64,000 nucleotides of DNA from Flavobacteriaceae bacterium (GCA_029243245.1 JAQWSK010000005.1:145185-209184), one strand, 5' to 3'; numbered from the stretch's first letter, positions 1-9,382 are shown. Made by a program: numbers and translations. The notes: generated by a model not told the origin, from the sequence alone.

Positions 1-1
1 T

Positions 2-982
2 TTATTTGTAGGATCAATTGGTAAAATGGAGATGAATAAAATTCCAGATTCTGGATTCTCTATAATTGGGCTTCCTATAGATGGTTTTCAACGTTCTTTA
101 TCTTATAGAAATATTCTATTTCCTTTCAAACTTTTGATTAGTCTTATAAAGTCAATTTTTATAGTGATCAGATACAAACCAGATGCTGTTATCGGAACGG
201 GTGGTTTTGCTAGTGGTCCTGTAGTTTTTATTTCACAAATTTTAGGTTATCCTACGTTAATTCAAGAACAAAATTCATATGCCGGTGTAACAAATATAAT
301 ACTTGGAAAAAGAGCAAAATTGGTTGCTGTAGCTTACCCTAATATGGAAAAATTCTTTTCAAAAGAAAAAATTGTATTAACTTGAAATCCTGTAAGAACA
401 GATATAATTGAGAATGATTTAAAATCATTAAATGCAAAATCATATTTTGACCTGGATCCTGACAAAGCAGTTATTGGAATTATTGGTGGGAGTTTAGGTG
501 CTCTTAAAATAAACCAGGTAATTAGTAATTATTTAAATGTTTTTAATGATTTGGGAGTTCAGGTTATCTGGCAATGTGGAAAACTATATTATGAAAGATA
601 TAAGATTAAACAAACAAAAAGCATAAAAATAATACCTTTTATTACTAGAATGGATTATTTATATAAAGCTGTAGATGCTTTAATCTCTCGATCAGGTGCA
701 TTGACTATTTCTGAAATTTGTATAACATGCACTCCTTCAATTTTAATACCCTCAGCAAATGTTGCTGAAAATCATCAATATCATAATGCTATGGTATTAT
801 ATAATGAAAAAGCATCTGAGATAATTGAAGAAAAATATCTTGATGAAAATTTTAAAACTGTATTAACGAATTTTTGGTTAAATGATTCATTAAGAAATGA
901 AATGAAAGAAAAATTACAAAAAAGATCTAAACCTAATGCAACAGACGAAATTGTAAGAAACATAAAAAAAATAATAAATTGA
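2..982 (+). pseudogene. murG: murG, 5' partial, interrupted by one in-frame TGA
   Basis: MurG is the peripheral membrane glycosyltransferase that adds GlcNAc to lipid I to make lipid II. The reading frame enters from the left edge and matches MurG through the acceptor domain (GTGGFASGP at about 190-220) and the UDP-GlcNAc domain (GGSLGA near 485, SRSGALTISE near 685, NVAENHQYHN near 760). One TGA at 383-385 sits where the family has the glycine of the GNPVR motif: the read is L-T-stop-N-P-V-R. A single G-to-T change from GGA explains it, and the frame is otherwise open until its own TGA at 980-982. The gene overlaps murC by 4 nt. Either it is a real nonsense mutation or a sequence error. MurG is essential, so an error or a rare variant is likelier. 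Identification is firm; functional state is unknown. Confidence 0.93.
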
Positions 983-2307
983 AAGGTCTTAAAACATATT
1001 TTTTAATTGGAATTGGTGGTATTGGAATGTCTTCAATAGCTCAATATTTAATTCTAAAAGGTTATAATGTATTCGGATTTGATAGGGCTTCTTCAGCTAT
1101 AACAGATTTGCTTGAGAGTAAGGGTGTAAAAATTAGTTTTACAGAATCAATTAATGATATACCAGAATATTCTGAAAAAAGTAAAATAGAAATTATTTAT
1201 TCAGCAGCAATTAAACCTGAACACCCAATTTTTTCTTATTTTATTAGGAAAGGATATAATCCTATTAAAAGAGCTGTGTTTTTAGCTTCAATAGTTAATA
1301 ATACAGAATCTTATGCAATTGCAGGAACACATGGGAAAACTACTACCAGTGGAATTTTAACACATATTTTTAAAAATACTAAGACATCATTTTCTGCCTT
1401 TGTCGGCGGTATAATGTTGCCAGAAAAAACTAATTTTATTCATAATGGTTTTGAAAAGACAGTGGTTGAAGCTGATGAATTTGATAGATCATTTTTAAAA
1501 CTCAGACCTTTTGTAGCATGTATCACATCCCTAGATGCAGATCATTTAGATATATATAAAAATCATAAATCATTGAAACAAGCATTTGTTAAATTTTCTA
1601 AGAATGTTAAAAGTCAATTAATTATTCATCATTCAATTTCATTAAAAGGACTAACATATGGTATAAATGTTAGCGCTGATTATGTTTTCTATAATTGTAA
1701 TCAAGTTAATGATGGATATATTGTAGATGTTAAAACGCCAGAAAAAGAGTTTTCAAATATTTTTTGTAAAGTAATAGGAAAGCATAATTTAGAAAATATG
1801 TTAGCTGCTTTTACTTTAGCTTGTCAATCTGGTTATGCATCAGAAGAAATTATTTTATCATTAGGAACTTTTAATGGAATTCAAAGAAGAATGACAACTC
1901 ATGAAATAGATGATAAAATAATAATTGACGATTATGCTCATCATCCTACCGAAATAGATGCTGTAAACAAAACCCTTAGAGAAAAATATCCAGGGTTATT
2001 TATTGAAGTAGTATTTCAACCACATCTGTTTTCAAGAACCAAAGATTTTATTGATGATTTTGCTTACCAATTATCAAAATTTGATAGTGTTAAATTAATG
2101 CAAATTTATCCTGCTCGAGAAGCTCCTATTCCGGGTATAGATAGCAATAAGATACTAAAAAAAATAACTTGTAAAGCAACTCTTCTAGATGAAAAAGAGT
2201 TTAATGATAATTTGAATGATAACGATGCAGATGTCATAGCAGTATTAGGCGCTGGTAGTATTGGGGATTACATTGACAAGTATTTAAAAATAAAATCAAT
2301 ACAATGA
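979..2307 (+). CDS. murC: UDP-N-acetylmuramate--L-alanine ligase
   Basis: MurC is the cytoplasmic ATP-dependent ligase that adds L-Ala to UDP-MurNAc, the first peptide step of peptidoglycan synthesis. Visible motifs are the N-terminal nucleotide-sugar loop GIGGIGMSS (residues 11-19), the ATP loop GTHGKTTT (116-123), the VVEADEFDRSF and DADHLD segments of the central domain, HNLENMLAA, and DDYAHHPTEI with FQPHLFSRT in the C-terminal domain. The length of 442 is normal. The start is a TTG overlapping the murG stop (TTGA). No ATG gives a complete N-terminal glycine loop. Its stop overlaps the ftsQ start (ATGA), so murG, murC and ftsQ are probably translationally coupled. Placement in the mur-fts cluster agrees. 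Confidence 0.97.
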   Translation: MKGLKTYFLIGIGGIGMSSIAQYLILKGYNVFGFDRASSAITDLLESKGVKISFTESINDIPEYSEKSKIEIIYSAAIKPEHPIFSYFIRKGYNPIKRAVFLASIVNNTESYAIAGTHGKTTTSGILTHIFKNTKTSFSAFVGGIMLPEKTNFIHNGFEKTVVEADEFDRSFLKLRPFVACITSLDADHLDIYKNHKSLKQAFVKFSKNVKSQLIIHHSISLKGLTYGINVSADYVFYNCNQVNDGYIVDVKTPEKEFSNIFCKVIGKHNLENMLAAFTLACQSGYASEEIILSLGTFNGIQRRMTTHEIDDKIIIDDYAHHPTEIDAVNKTLREKYPGLFIEVVFQPHLFSRTKDFIDDFAYQLSKFDSVKLMQIYPAREAPIPGIDSNKILKKITCKATLLDEKEFNDNLNDNDADVIAVLGAGSIGDYIDKYLKIKSIQ

Positions 2308-3008
2308 ATAAAAGAAAATTGTTTTTTGGTTTTACTCTAGTGTCTTTATTTGGATTAGGCATTTTATCACATTGGAATTTTATGAATAGAAATGAGACTA
2401 GAGTTAATATTTTATTTAATGAAAACAGATCTAATTTTTTAAATGATTCTCTAGTTAATAAATTGTTGATACAAAAAATAGCTAATGAAGACAACCAATC
2501 AAATCTTAAACTAGATTTGAGAGAGCTTGAGGAATATATAGAGTTATTACCTGAAGTTCATAAAGCAGAGGTGTTTAGTGATATTGAAGGAAATGTTAAT
2601 GTTAAAATTTTTGAAAGTACAGCTTTGTTAAGGATTCAGAATGAAGGATTTTATTTAGACCCTTTTGGGAAAAAAATTCTTTTTTCAAATAATTATACAC
2701 CAATAGTCCCAATTTATTCTGGGTACTTTAAAGATGATAAGATAGAAGACCTAGTTAAGTTGTCAAAATTAATTATTAGTGATAGTTATTTGAAAAGTGA
2801 GTTTGTTGAAATTTGGAATGAAAAATTTGGGTACTCTTTAAGATTAAGAAATCATGATTTTGTGGTCTTTTGGGGTAATTTAAAAAACATAAAAGAAAAG
2901 AGAGATAAACTAAAAGCCTTTTGCGCTTATGCAACAGAGAATGAATTTATTAATAAACCAAAACAAATTGATTTGACAATATATGATCAAATTGTTTCTA
3001 CACATTAA
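2304..3008 (+). CDS. ftsQ: cell division protein FtsQ-like
   Basis: This is a bitopic inner-membrane protein of the divisome. A short cytoplasmic head (MNKRK) is followed by one hydrophobic segment at about residues 6-25 and then a roughly 200-residue periplasmic part with the POTRA/beta pattern expected for FtsQ/DivIB. That includes ELLPEVHKAEVFSDIEGNVNVKIFE, here quoted only as the region around residues 75-105. Sequence conservation in this family is low, so the call leans on position between murC and ftsA, on topology and on length (234). No ddl gene intervenes, unlike in enterobacteria. The start overlaps the murC stop by 4 nt and ftsA follows after 5 nt. Confidence 0.87.
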   Translation: MNKRKLFFGFTLVSLFGLGILSHWNFMNRNETRVNILFNENRSNFLNDSLVNKLLIQKIANEDNQSNLKLDLRELEEYIELLPEVHKAEVFSDIEGNVNVKIFESTALLRIQNEGFYLDPFGKKILFSNNYTPIVPIYSGYFKDDKIEDLVKLSKLIISDSYLKSEFVEIWNEKFGYSLRLRNHDFVVFWGNLKNIKEKRDKLKAFCAYATENEFINKPKQIDLTIYDQIVSTH

Positions 3009-3013
3009 TTAAA

Positions 3014-4339
3014 ATGGACAAACATAGTTCGGTTGGATTAGATATTGGCACTACTAAAATAGTAGCTATGGTTGGCGCAAAGAATGATTTTAATAAAGTT
3101 GAAATTCTTGGTATTGGAAAATCTAAAAGTTTAGGAGTACATAGAGGGGTTGTTAATAACATAACTCAAACCATACAATCTATTCAACAAGCAGTTGAAG
3201 AAGCTAAAAGTATTTCTGGTTTAGAAATTGAAGAAGTTGTTGTTGGGATAGCTGGACAGCACATAAGGAGTTTACAGCACAGTGATTATATTACAAGAAA
3301 TAATCCGGAAGAGGTTATTGATGAAAATGATATTGAACGTTTAATTCAACAGGTTTATAAATTAGTTATGTTACCTGGAGAGGAAATTATACATGTTCTT
3401 CCTCAAGAGTATAAAGTAGATGGACAAGCTGAAATAAAAGAACCAATAGGTATGTATGGAGGGAGGCTTGAGGCAAATTTTCATGTAGTAGTAGGACAAG
3501 TTTCTTCCATAAGAAATATAGGTAGATGTATTAAAAGTTCTGGTTTAATAATGGGTAATATTACTTTAGAGCCTCTTGCGTCTTCTGATGCAGTACTAAG
3601 TAATGAAGAAAAAGAAGCTGGTGTTGCTTTATTAGATATAGGTGGAGGCACAACTGATTTAGCAATTTTTAAAGATGGAATAATTCGTCATACGGCTGTT
3701 ATACCATTTGGAGGAAATGTAATTACTGATGATATAAAAGAAGGGTGCTCTATTATTGAGAAACAAGCTGAACTTTTAAAAGTAAAATTTGGATCTGCAT
3801 GGCCTGGAGAAAACAGAGATACTGAAATTGTTTCTATTCCTGGCCTAAGAGGTCGCGATCCAAAAGAAATTTCTTTAAAAACATTATCAAAAATTATTAA
3901 TGCTCGAGTTGTTGAGATAATTGAACAAATTTTTTTAGAAATAAAAAATTATGGACATAGTGAACAAAAAAACAAACTTATTGCTGGAATTGTATTAACG
4001 GGAGGAGGAAGTCAATTAAATCATTTAAAACAATTAGTCGAATATATAACTGGTATGGACACTCGTATTGGATACCCTGGAGAACATCTGGCAGGAGATT
4101 CTCATAAAAATACTAGTCCCATGTTTTCTACTGCTGTTGGGCTTTTAATGAATGCTTTGAATAATTCAAACACTCCTAAAGCTGATAATGAAATAAATAA
4201 TTCTGATGATATTACTGAATCAGGAAATTTTGAAAAAGTTAATAGTGATTCTGAATTGAAGTTAGAAAAAATAAAGCCCAAAAAATCAATTTTTGATAAA
4301 TGGGTAGATAAGTTTAAGGAATTTTTAGATAATGCATAA
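3014..4339 (+). CDS. ftsA: cell division protein FtsA
   Basis: FtsA is the actin-like ATPase that tethers FtsZ to the inner membrane. The phosphate-1 loop GLDIGTTKIVAMVG lies near residues 8-21, the phosphate-2 loop LLDIGGGTTDLAIF near 206-219 and the adenosine motif GIVLTGGGSQL near 325. A 1C subdomain lies between about 85 and 165. The C-terminus ends in a predicted amphipathic helix (KSIFDKWVDKFKEFLDN), the usual membrane-targeting sequence, joined to the core by a polar, Asn/Asp-rich linker. The length of 441 is typical for Bacteroidota. It sits 14 nt upstream of ftsZ. Confidence 0.97.
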   Translation: MDKHSSVGLDIGTTKIVAMVGAKNDFNKVEILGIGKSKSLGVHRGVVNNITQTIQSIQQAVEEAKSISGLEIEEVVVGIAGQHIRSLQHSDYITRNNPEEVIDENDIERLIQQVYKLVMLPGEEIIHVLPQEYKVDGQAEIKEPIGMYGGRLEANFHVVVGQVSSIRNIGRCIKSSGLIMGNITLEPLASSDAVLSNEEKEAGVALLDIGGGTTDLAIFKDGIIRHTAVIPFGGNVITDDIKEGCSIIEKQAELLKVKFGSAWPGENRDTEIVSIPGLRGRDPKEISLKTLSKIINARVVEIIEQIFLEIKNYGHSEQKNKLIAGIVLTGGGSQLNHLKQLVEYITGMDTRIGYPGEHLAGDSHKNTSPMFSTAVGLLMNALNNSNTPKADNEINNSDDITESGNFEKVNSDSELKLEKIKPKKSIFDKWVDKFKEFLDNA

Positions 4340-4353
4340 ATAAAGCTAGTATA

Positions 4354-6372
4354 ATGGATCAAGAGAATAGCACAAATTTTAGTTTTGATTTACCAAAAAA
4401 CAAGAGTAATGTAATTAAAGTAATTGGAGTTGGAGGAGGAGGGAGTAATGCTATTAATTACATGTTTCAACAAGGAATAATAGGGGTTGATTTTGTAGTG
4501 TGTAATACAGACGCTCAAGCTTTAAATCAAAGTCCTGTTCCTATAAAAATTCAATTAGGAGCTACTTTAACAGAAGGTTTGGGTGCAGGGGCAAATCCTG
4601 AAGTAGGTGCCGGTGCAGCACAGGAGAGCTATGAAGACCTACAAAGTCTTTTAACTACTCAAACAAAAATGGTGTTTATTACTGCAGGTATGGGAGGTGG
4701 AACTGGAACGGGAGCTGCCCCTATAATTGCTAAAATGGCAAAAGAATTAGAGATTTTGACAATAGGAATAGTTACAATGCCATTTCAATTTGAAGGAAAG
4801 CTTAGGTTAGATCAAGCTCAAAAGGGATTAGAGAATATTAAATCTGAAGTTGATTCTTTAGTAGTAATAAATAATAATAAACTTAGAGAGGTATATGGAA
4901 ATCTTGGGTTTAAAGCTGGGTTTGCTAAAGCTGATGAGGTTTTATCTAAAGCTGCTAGAGGAATAGCCGAAGTTATAACTCATCATTATACTCAAAATAT
5001 TGATCTTAAAGATGCTAAAACAGTACTAACTAATAGTGGATCTGCTATTATGGGTTCAGGAATGTCTAGTGGCACTAACAGAGCTCAAGAAGCAATAGTC
5101 AAGGCATTAGATTCTCCTTTGTTAAATGATAATAAAATAACTGGAAGTAAAAATGTTTTATTATTAATAGTTTCTGGTACTGAAGAAATTACAATTGATG
5201 AAATTGGAGAAATTAATGATTATATACAATCAGAAGCTGGAAATAATACTAATATTATAATGGGAGTTGGTGAAGATGAAAAACTTGAAAATGCAATTTC
5301 CGTTATTATAATTGCTACTGGTTTTGACATTGATCAACAAAATGAAATTGTAAATACTGAATCTAAAAAAATTATTCATACACTTGAAGAAGATCAGAGA
5401 ATGGAGCATATATTAGTTCCAAATGATCAAAAAGTCACGTATCATAAATTAGACGATAATGAGGAAGTTAATGAAATGAATGATTTGACTAATGAGTTTA
5501 GTAAAGAGGAATCAAGTTTTAAAATACTTATAACTGATGAGATTAAGGATATAGATGTTTATTATGAAGAAGTTTTGGGAGCTATTGACAGTGATGATGA
5601 AAAGATTAGTTTTATGAAAGACAAGGGTGATGATATTTATCAAAGCAACATCGAAAAGAAAGAAATTGAAATAACTGACTCATTTGATAATGATAAGAAA
5701 CAATTAGAGTCATTGCCTCTAAGCGAAATAAATGATGAGTTTGAAGGAAATTTTATAATAAACAATCTTAGTGAAGAAATCAAATCATTAGAGTTAGAAG
5801 ATGAAGAGTTGTTAGGTGTTGAAAAAGAAAACCAGACTACCTTTGATTTTGGAATTCCATCAAGTAGAATAAATAATGAAATTAAATCTGAGGTCACATT
5901 TAATTTTGATATTGACAAATTTGAGACCGATCAAGCTAAGAATATTGAAGATGCTGAATCTTTAAAGCAGGACAATAATAAAAATAATGATTTAGAAGAT
6001 GAAGTTGATAAACTTGAATATAATAAAGAAAAATCAAACTCTGAATTATTCAATATTGAAGTTAATGAGGCTGAACTCATTGACCCGAAGAAAAATAATG
6101 AGCAAAGTCCATTTGATAAATCAATTATTGAAACAGCATCCTTAGAAAATAAAAAAAGAATGATTCATCTAAAAGAATTTAATTATTCTTTTAAAAATAG
6201 TTCAAGTAAAATTGATGAAATGGAAAAACAACCTGCATATAAACGATATGGACTAAATCTTGAAGAACCAGAACTTCGGGATGATAATCCTAAAACAATT
6301 GTTGAAACTAATGAAAATGATGATATTCAGATTAAGTCGAATAATTCCTTTCTACATGATAATGTTGATTAG
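4354..6372 (+). CDS. ftsZ: cell division protein FtsZ with long acidic C-terminal linker
   Basis: FtsZ is the tubulin-like GTPase that forms the cytokinetic Z-ring. The GTPase core covers about residues 15-330: GGGGSNAIN near 28, the tubulin signature GMGGGTGTGAAP near 110, and the NNNKL segment and T7-loop region after that. About 280 residues of Asp/Glu/Asn/Lys-rich, probably disordered linker follow. Near the end come a conserved KQPAYKRYGLNLEEPEL block and the terminal peptide NSFLHDNVD, which takes the place of the proteobacterial FtsA-binding tail. At 672 residues it is much longer than the E. coli protein (383), but such tails are usual in Flavobacteriia. The start has no Shine-Dalgarno sequence. 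Confidence 0.98.
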   Translation: MDQENSTNFSFDLPKNKSNVIKVIGVGGGGSNAINYMFQQGIIGVDFVVCNTDAQALNQSPVPIKIQLGATLTEGLGAGANPEVGAGAAQESYEDLQSLLTTQTKMVFITAGMGGGTGTGAAPIIAKMAKELEILTIGIVTMPFQFEGKLRLDQAQKGLENIKSEVDSLVVINNNKLREVYGNLGFKAGFAKADEVLSKAARGIAEVITHHYTQNIDLKDAKTVLTNSGSAIMGSGMSSGTNRAQEAIVKALDSPLLNDNKITGSKNVLLLIVSGTEEITIDEIGEINDYIQSEAGNNTNIIMGVGEDEKLENAISVIIIATGFDIDQQNEIVNTESKKIIHTLEEDQRMEHILVPNDQKVTYHKLDDNEEVNEMNDLTNEFSKEESSFKILITDEIKDIDVYYEEVLGAIDSDDEKISFMKDKGDDIYQSNIEKKEIEITDSFDNDKKQLESLPLSEINDEFEGNFIINNLSEEIKSLELEDEELLGVEKENQTTFDFGIPSSRINNEIKSEVTFNFDIDKFETDQAKNIEDAESLKQDNNKNNDLEDEVDKLEYNKEKSNSELFNIEVNEAELIDPKKNNEQSPFDKSIIETASLENKKRMIHLKEFNYSFKNSSSKIDEMEKQPAYKRYGLNLEEPELRDDNPKTIVETNENDDIQIKSNNSFLHDNVD

Positions 6373-6394
6373 ATAAAATTAAATATAGAAATAA

Positions 6395-6844
6395 ATGTCT
6401 TTAGAAGATAAAATCACAACTGAACTTAAAGAAGCTATGAAAGCTAAAGATGTAATTCGTCTTGAAGCTTTAAGAGCAATTAAATCCTCTTTAATTATAC
6501 TAAAAACTGAAAATCGAAGTGAGAATATATCAGAAGCTAAAGAGATTCAAGTCCTTCAAAAATTAGTTAAACAAAGAAAAGATAGCTCATCAATTTTTAG
6601 AAAACAAAATAGAATTGATTTAGCTGAGCCTGAAGAAGCTCAGGCAAATATTATATCAAAATTTCTTCCTAAGCAACTGTCTGAATCAGAAATTGAATTA
6701 ATTGTAATTGAATCAATCAATAAAATTAAAGCTAAAGGAATGAAAGATATGGGAAAGGTTATGGGTGTTGTTTCCAGTAAATTAGCGGGAAAAGCAAACG
6801 GAAGAACAATTTCTAATATTGTTAGGCTAAAACTTTCTTCTTAG
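6395..6844 (+). CDS. GatB/YqeY domain-containing protein
   Basis: This is a small cytoplasmic protein of the YqeY family, related to the tail domain of the GatB amidotransferase subunit, which contacts tRNA. The 149 residues match the full family: an N-terminal helical half (MSLEDKITTELKEAMKAKD, LEALRAIKSS), a middle KQRKDSSSIFRKQNR segment and a C-terminal three-helix half ending in GKVMGVVSSKLAGKANGRTIS. Its molecular role is not established. The gene commonly follows ftsZ in Bacteroidota, as here (22 nt gap), and a tRNA gene starts 15 nt after its stop, so the tRNA may be cotranscribed. Confidence 0.93.
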   Translation: MSLEDKITTELKEAMKAKDVIRLEALRAIKSSLIILKTENRSENISEAKEIQVLQKLVKQRKDSSSIFRKQNRIDLAEPEEAQANIISKFLPKQLSESEIELIVIESINKIKAKGMKDMGKVMGVVSSKLAGKANGRTISNIVRLKLSS

Positions 6845-6859
6845 GTATAATTTAATACT

Positions 6860-6933
6860 GGCTCAGTAGTTCAACTGGATAGAATATCAGATTTCGGCTC
6901 TGAGGGTTGGGGGTTCGAATCCTCTCTGGGCCA
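6860..6933 (+). tRNA. tRNA-Arg (anticodon TCG)
   Basis: A 74-nt cloverleaf is visible. The acceptor stem pairs GGCTCAG (6860-6866) with CTGGGCC (6926-6932), with one T-G wobble. The D stem pairs GTTC with GAAT. The anticodon stem pairs TCAGA (6887-6891) with TCTGA (6899-6903) around the loop TTTCGGC, which puts TCG at 6894-6896, and the T arm carries GTTCGAATC. The T stem has two wobble pairs. The discriminator is A and the CCA end is not fully encoded. It would read CGA and related arginine codons. Confidence 0.95.
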
Positions 6934-6941
6934 CAAAAAAT

Positions 6942-6966
6942 AAATCCACTCATTGAGTGGATTTTC
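6942..6966. terminator. hairpin terminator, probably bidirectional
   Basis: A perfect 10-bp stem pairs AAATCCACTC (6942-6951) with GAGTGGATTT (6955-6964) around the loop ATT. A T-rich tail follows on the plus strand and an A-run precedes it, giving a T-run on the minus strand. It can end the ftsZ-yqeY-tRNA transcript from the left and the minus-strand transcript whose last gene ends at 7013. Confidence 0.85.
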
Positions 6967-7012
6967 TGTTTAGACTTTTCAATTCTATAAATTTAGTTAA
7001 AGGCTTCATTTT

Positions 7013-7717
7013 TCATAAAGACTTAGATTTAAAAATCGAAATTTTAGTAAATAGAAAATATGTAACTGCAAATAAAATAATAATTATAATCTCTAGATTT
7101 ATTAAATAAATAGGCCATTCACCAATGATTAATGGATTTTTGACTTTTGGGGGTTCATTTACATACATGTAATTAGAACCTAAATATGAATTTAAAGGAA
7201 TAAGTATAGCCATAAGAATATTTAAAAAAATTAAAGTCATCAACCATGAGTAGGGTCTAAGTTTATAATTTAAATAATAATAAAGATATAGTGGAATGAG
7301 TATTATCATTCCGTGTTGTAAATAATAAACCGAATACTCTAATATACTTCCATCATAATCATTTATTTGTGGAGTTAATAAAGCAACAAACCCACCTAAA
7401 ACACCACCAAAAAAATTAAACTCAAATAATTTTTTATTTTTAGGAATAAATAAGATACATATACATATTAAGCCATTTATACTGCATAAATGTAATGGTA
7501 AGTGTTCTTTAACGCTCCATTGACCTGATTCTAAATTTCCTAAATGTGAAATGACAGTAACCAGAAGTAAGAAAAAACCAATTGTCTTTGCAACTAGTAA
7601 GTTTTGTCTACTACTTAGGAATTTACCAATAAAAAGAAAAGACGCAATAAATGAAATTATTATAAATAAATTTCTTGTCCATTCTATAGATAAAAATTCT
7701 ATGGTGTAAGCCTCCAT
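7013..7717 (-). CDS. TIGR02206-type (YwaF-like) integral membrane protein
   Basis: This is an inner-membrane protein of unknown function. Six or seven hydrophobic segments can be seen, for example at about residues 14-33, 42-60, 80-96, 101-118, 132-150, 158-176 and 203-225. The LPLHLCSINGL stretch near 74 and the GSNYMYVNEPP loop near 178 fit the TIGR02206/YwaF family, which has no established biochemical role. It is the last gene of a probable rpoD-rpe-this operon (20 nt after rpe) and ends shortly before the bidirectional hairpin. I assign the family by recognition of these motifs only. Confidence 0.78.
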   Translation of the reverse strand: MEAYTIEFLSIEWTRNLFIIISFIASFLFIGKFLSSRQNLLVAKTIGFFLLLVTVISHLGNLESGQWSVKEHLPLHLCSINGLICICILFIPKNKKLFEFNFFGGVLGGFVALLTPQINDYDGSILEYSVYYLQHGMIILIPLYLYYYLNYKLRPYSWLMTLIFLNILMAILIPLNSYLGSNYMYVNEPPKVKNPLIIGEWPIYLINLEIIIIILFAVTYFLFTKISIFKSKSL

Positions 7718-7737
7718 ATAATAGATATAATAAGTCT

Positions 7738-8394
7738 CTAATTAATAATTGACTTAAGATTAGTAATTGTATCTAATGGATTGTTTGATTTAAAAACAAA
7801 ACTTCCAGCAACTAATACATCAGCTCCCGTTTCAATTAATTCTTTAGCATTTTGGTCAGTTACTCCACCATCAATTTCAATTAACGTATTAGAATTTTTT
7901 GTATCAATAAGGGTTTTTAAAGCTCTTATTTTTTTAAATGTGTTTTTGATGAACTTTTGACCGCCAAAACCTGGATTAACACTCATTAAACAAACTAAAT
8001 CAATATCATTAATAATTGAATCTAAAACAGAAATAGGTGTATGAGGATTTAAAGCAACTCCAGCTTTCATTCCATTGCTTTTAATTTCTTGAATAGATCT
8101 GTGAAGATGATCACATACTTCGTAATGAATAGTTAATATTTCAGCATTAAGATCAGAAAATTTTTTAATATATCTGTCTGGATTAACTATCATTAGGTGA
8201 ACATCAAGGGGTTTTTCAGCATGATTATTTATTGATGCTAGAACTGGCATGCCAAAAGAAATATTAGGAACAAAGACGCCATCCATTATATCTATATGAA
8301 ACCAATCTGCACTACTTTCATTAATCATCTTGCAGTCTCTTTCTAAATTACCAAAATCTGCTGCAAGGATTGAAGGTGCGATAAGTTTTTTCAT
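7738..8394 (-). CDS. rpe: ribulose-phosphate 3-epimerase
   Basis: Rpe interconverts D-ribulose 5-phosphate and D-xylulose 5-phosphate in the pentose phosphate pathway. It is a TIM barrel with the family motifs in order: IAPSILAADFGNL (residues 4-16), the metal-binding HIDIMDGVFVPN (32-43), DVHLMI (64-69), VNPGFGGQKF near 139 and EIDGGV near 173 with its catalytic Asp, then the phosphate-binding GADVLVAGS near 189. The length of 218 is normal. It lies 9 nt downstream of the sigma-factor gene on the same strand, a close pairing that suggests cotranscription. Confidence 0.97.
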   Translation of the reverse strand: MKKLIAPSILAADFGNLERDCKMINESSADWFHIDIMDGVFVPNISFGMPVLASINNHAEKPLDVHLMIVNPDRYIKKFSDLNAEILTIHYEVCDHLHRSIQEIKSNGMKAGVALNPHTPISVLDSIINDIDLVCLMSVNPGFGGQKFIKNTFKKIRALKTLIDTKNSNTLIEIDGGVTDQNAKELIETGADVLVAGSFVFKSNNPLDTITNLKSIIN

Positions 8395-8403
8395 AGATTA
8401 TTT

Positions 8404-9267
8404 TTACCCAAGATAAGTTTTTAATATTTTACTTCTTGAAGTATGTTTTAGTCGTCTTATAGCTTTTTCTTTAATTTGTCGAACTCTCTCTCTTGTTAAG
8501 TCAAAAGTTTCTCCAATTTCTTCTAATGTCATAGCATGTTGGTTCCCTAGGCCAAAATATAATCTAACTACATCGGCTTCTCTAGGAGTTAATGTCTCAA
8601 GTGCGCGTTCAATTTCTGTACGTAAGGATTCATGAAGAAGAGTTCTATCAGGATTAGGAGATTCACCAATATTTAATACATCATATAAATTTGAATCTTC
8701 ACCCTCCACAAGAGGAGCATCCATAGAAACATGACGACCGGAATTTTTTAATGATTCTTTAACATCATTAATAGTCATATCTAATTCTTTTGCAATTTCT
8801 TCGGGAGAAGGTTGACGCTCGTGAGCTTGTTCTAAAAAAGCATAGGTTTTATTAATTTTATTTATTGATCCAATTTTATTTAAAGGAAGCCTTACTATTC
8901 TTGATTGTTCAGCTAGAGCTTGAAGAATGGATTGTCGTATCCACCAAACAGCATATGATATAAATTTAAAACCCCTAGTTTCATCAAATCTTTGAGCAGC
9001 TTTAATTAATCCTAAATTACCTTCATTAATTAGATCGGGTAGGGTTAATCCTTGATTTTGATATTGTTTTGCAACTGAGACTACAAAACGTAAATTTGCT
9101 TTAGTCAATTTTTCTAATGCAACTTGATCGCCAGCTTTTATTCTTTGTGCTAATTCTACTTCTTCCTCAGCTGTGATTAAGTCTACTTTACCAATTTCTT
9201 GTAGGTATTTATCTAAAGATGCTGTTTCTCTATTTGTAACCTGTTTTGTAATTTTTAGTTGTCTCAT
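8404..9267 (-). CDS. rpoD: primary sigma factor (sigma-70, Bacteroidota sigma-A type)
   Basis: This is the housekeeping sigma factor that directs RNA polymerase to promoters. At 287 residues it lacks region 1.1 and the large non-conserved insert of E. coli RpoD, as usual in Bacteroidota. Region 1.2 covers about 17-45 ([16 protein letters not shown]), region 2 about 58-122 ([40 protein letters not shown]), region 3 about 135-200 and region 4 about 213-282 ([31 protein letters not shown]). Such sigma factors recognise the TTTG/TAnnTTTG promoters seen elsewhere in this window. A terminator separates it from pnp upstream. Confidence 0.97.
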   Translation of the reverse strand: MRQLKITKQVTNRETASLDKYLQEIGKVDLITAEEEVELAQRIKAGDQVALEKLTKANLRFVVSVAKQYQNQGLTLPDLINEGNLGLIKAAQRFDETRGFKFISYAVWWIRQSILQALAEQSRIVRLPLNKIGSINKINKTYAFLEQAHERQPSPEEIAKELDMTINDVKESLKNSGRHVSMDAPLVEGEDSNLYDVLNIGESPNPDRTLLHESLRTEIERALETLTPREADVVRLYFGLGNQHAMTLEEIGETFDLTRERVRQIKEKAIRRLKHTSRSKILKTYLG

Positions 9268-9327
9268 TTTTTAAATTAGTGTTATACTTGTTTATACGTA
9301 ATAAATAAAAAAAGGTTACATAATTTT

Positions 9328-9360
9328 AAAAAAAAAATCTCCTAACTAGGAGATTTTTTT
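9328..9360 (-). terminator. terminator after pnp
   Basis: The stem AATCTCCTA (9336-9344) pairs with TAGGAGATT (9347-9355) around a 2-nt loop, with long A and T runs on both sides. It lies 28 nt beyond the pnp stop and ends the rpsO-pnp transcript before rpoD. Confidence 0.85.
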
Positions 9361-9382
9361 AATTATAAATATTTATTTAGTA

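Noticed and set aside
383..385. TGA read as glycine under an alternative genetic code
   Set aside because: TGA is a normal stop in the same window (murG end, murC, rplP), and all other genes keep glycine as GGN with no internal TGA.
383..385. Selenocysteine insertion in murG
   Set aside because: The position is a conserved glycine, not a redox site, and no selenocysteine element is apparent after it.
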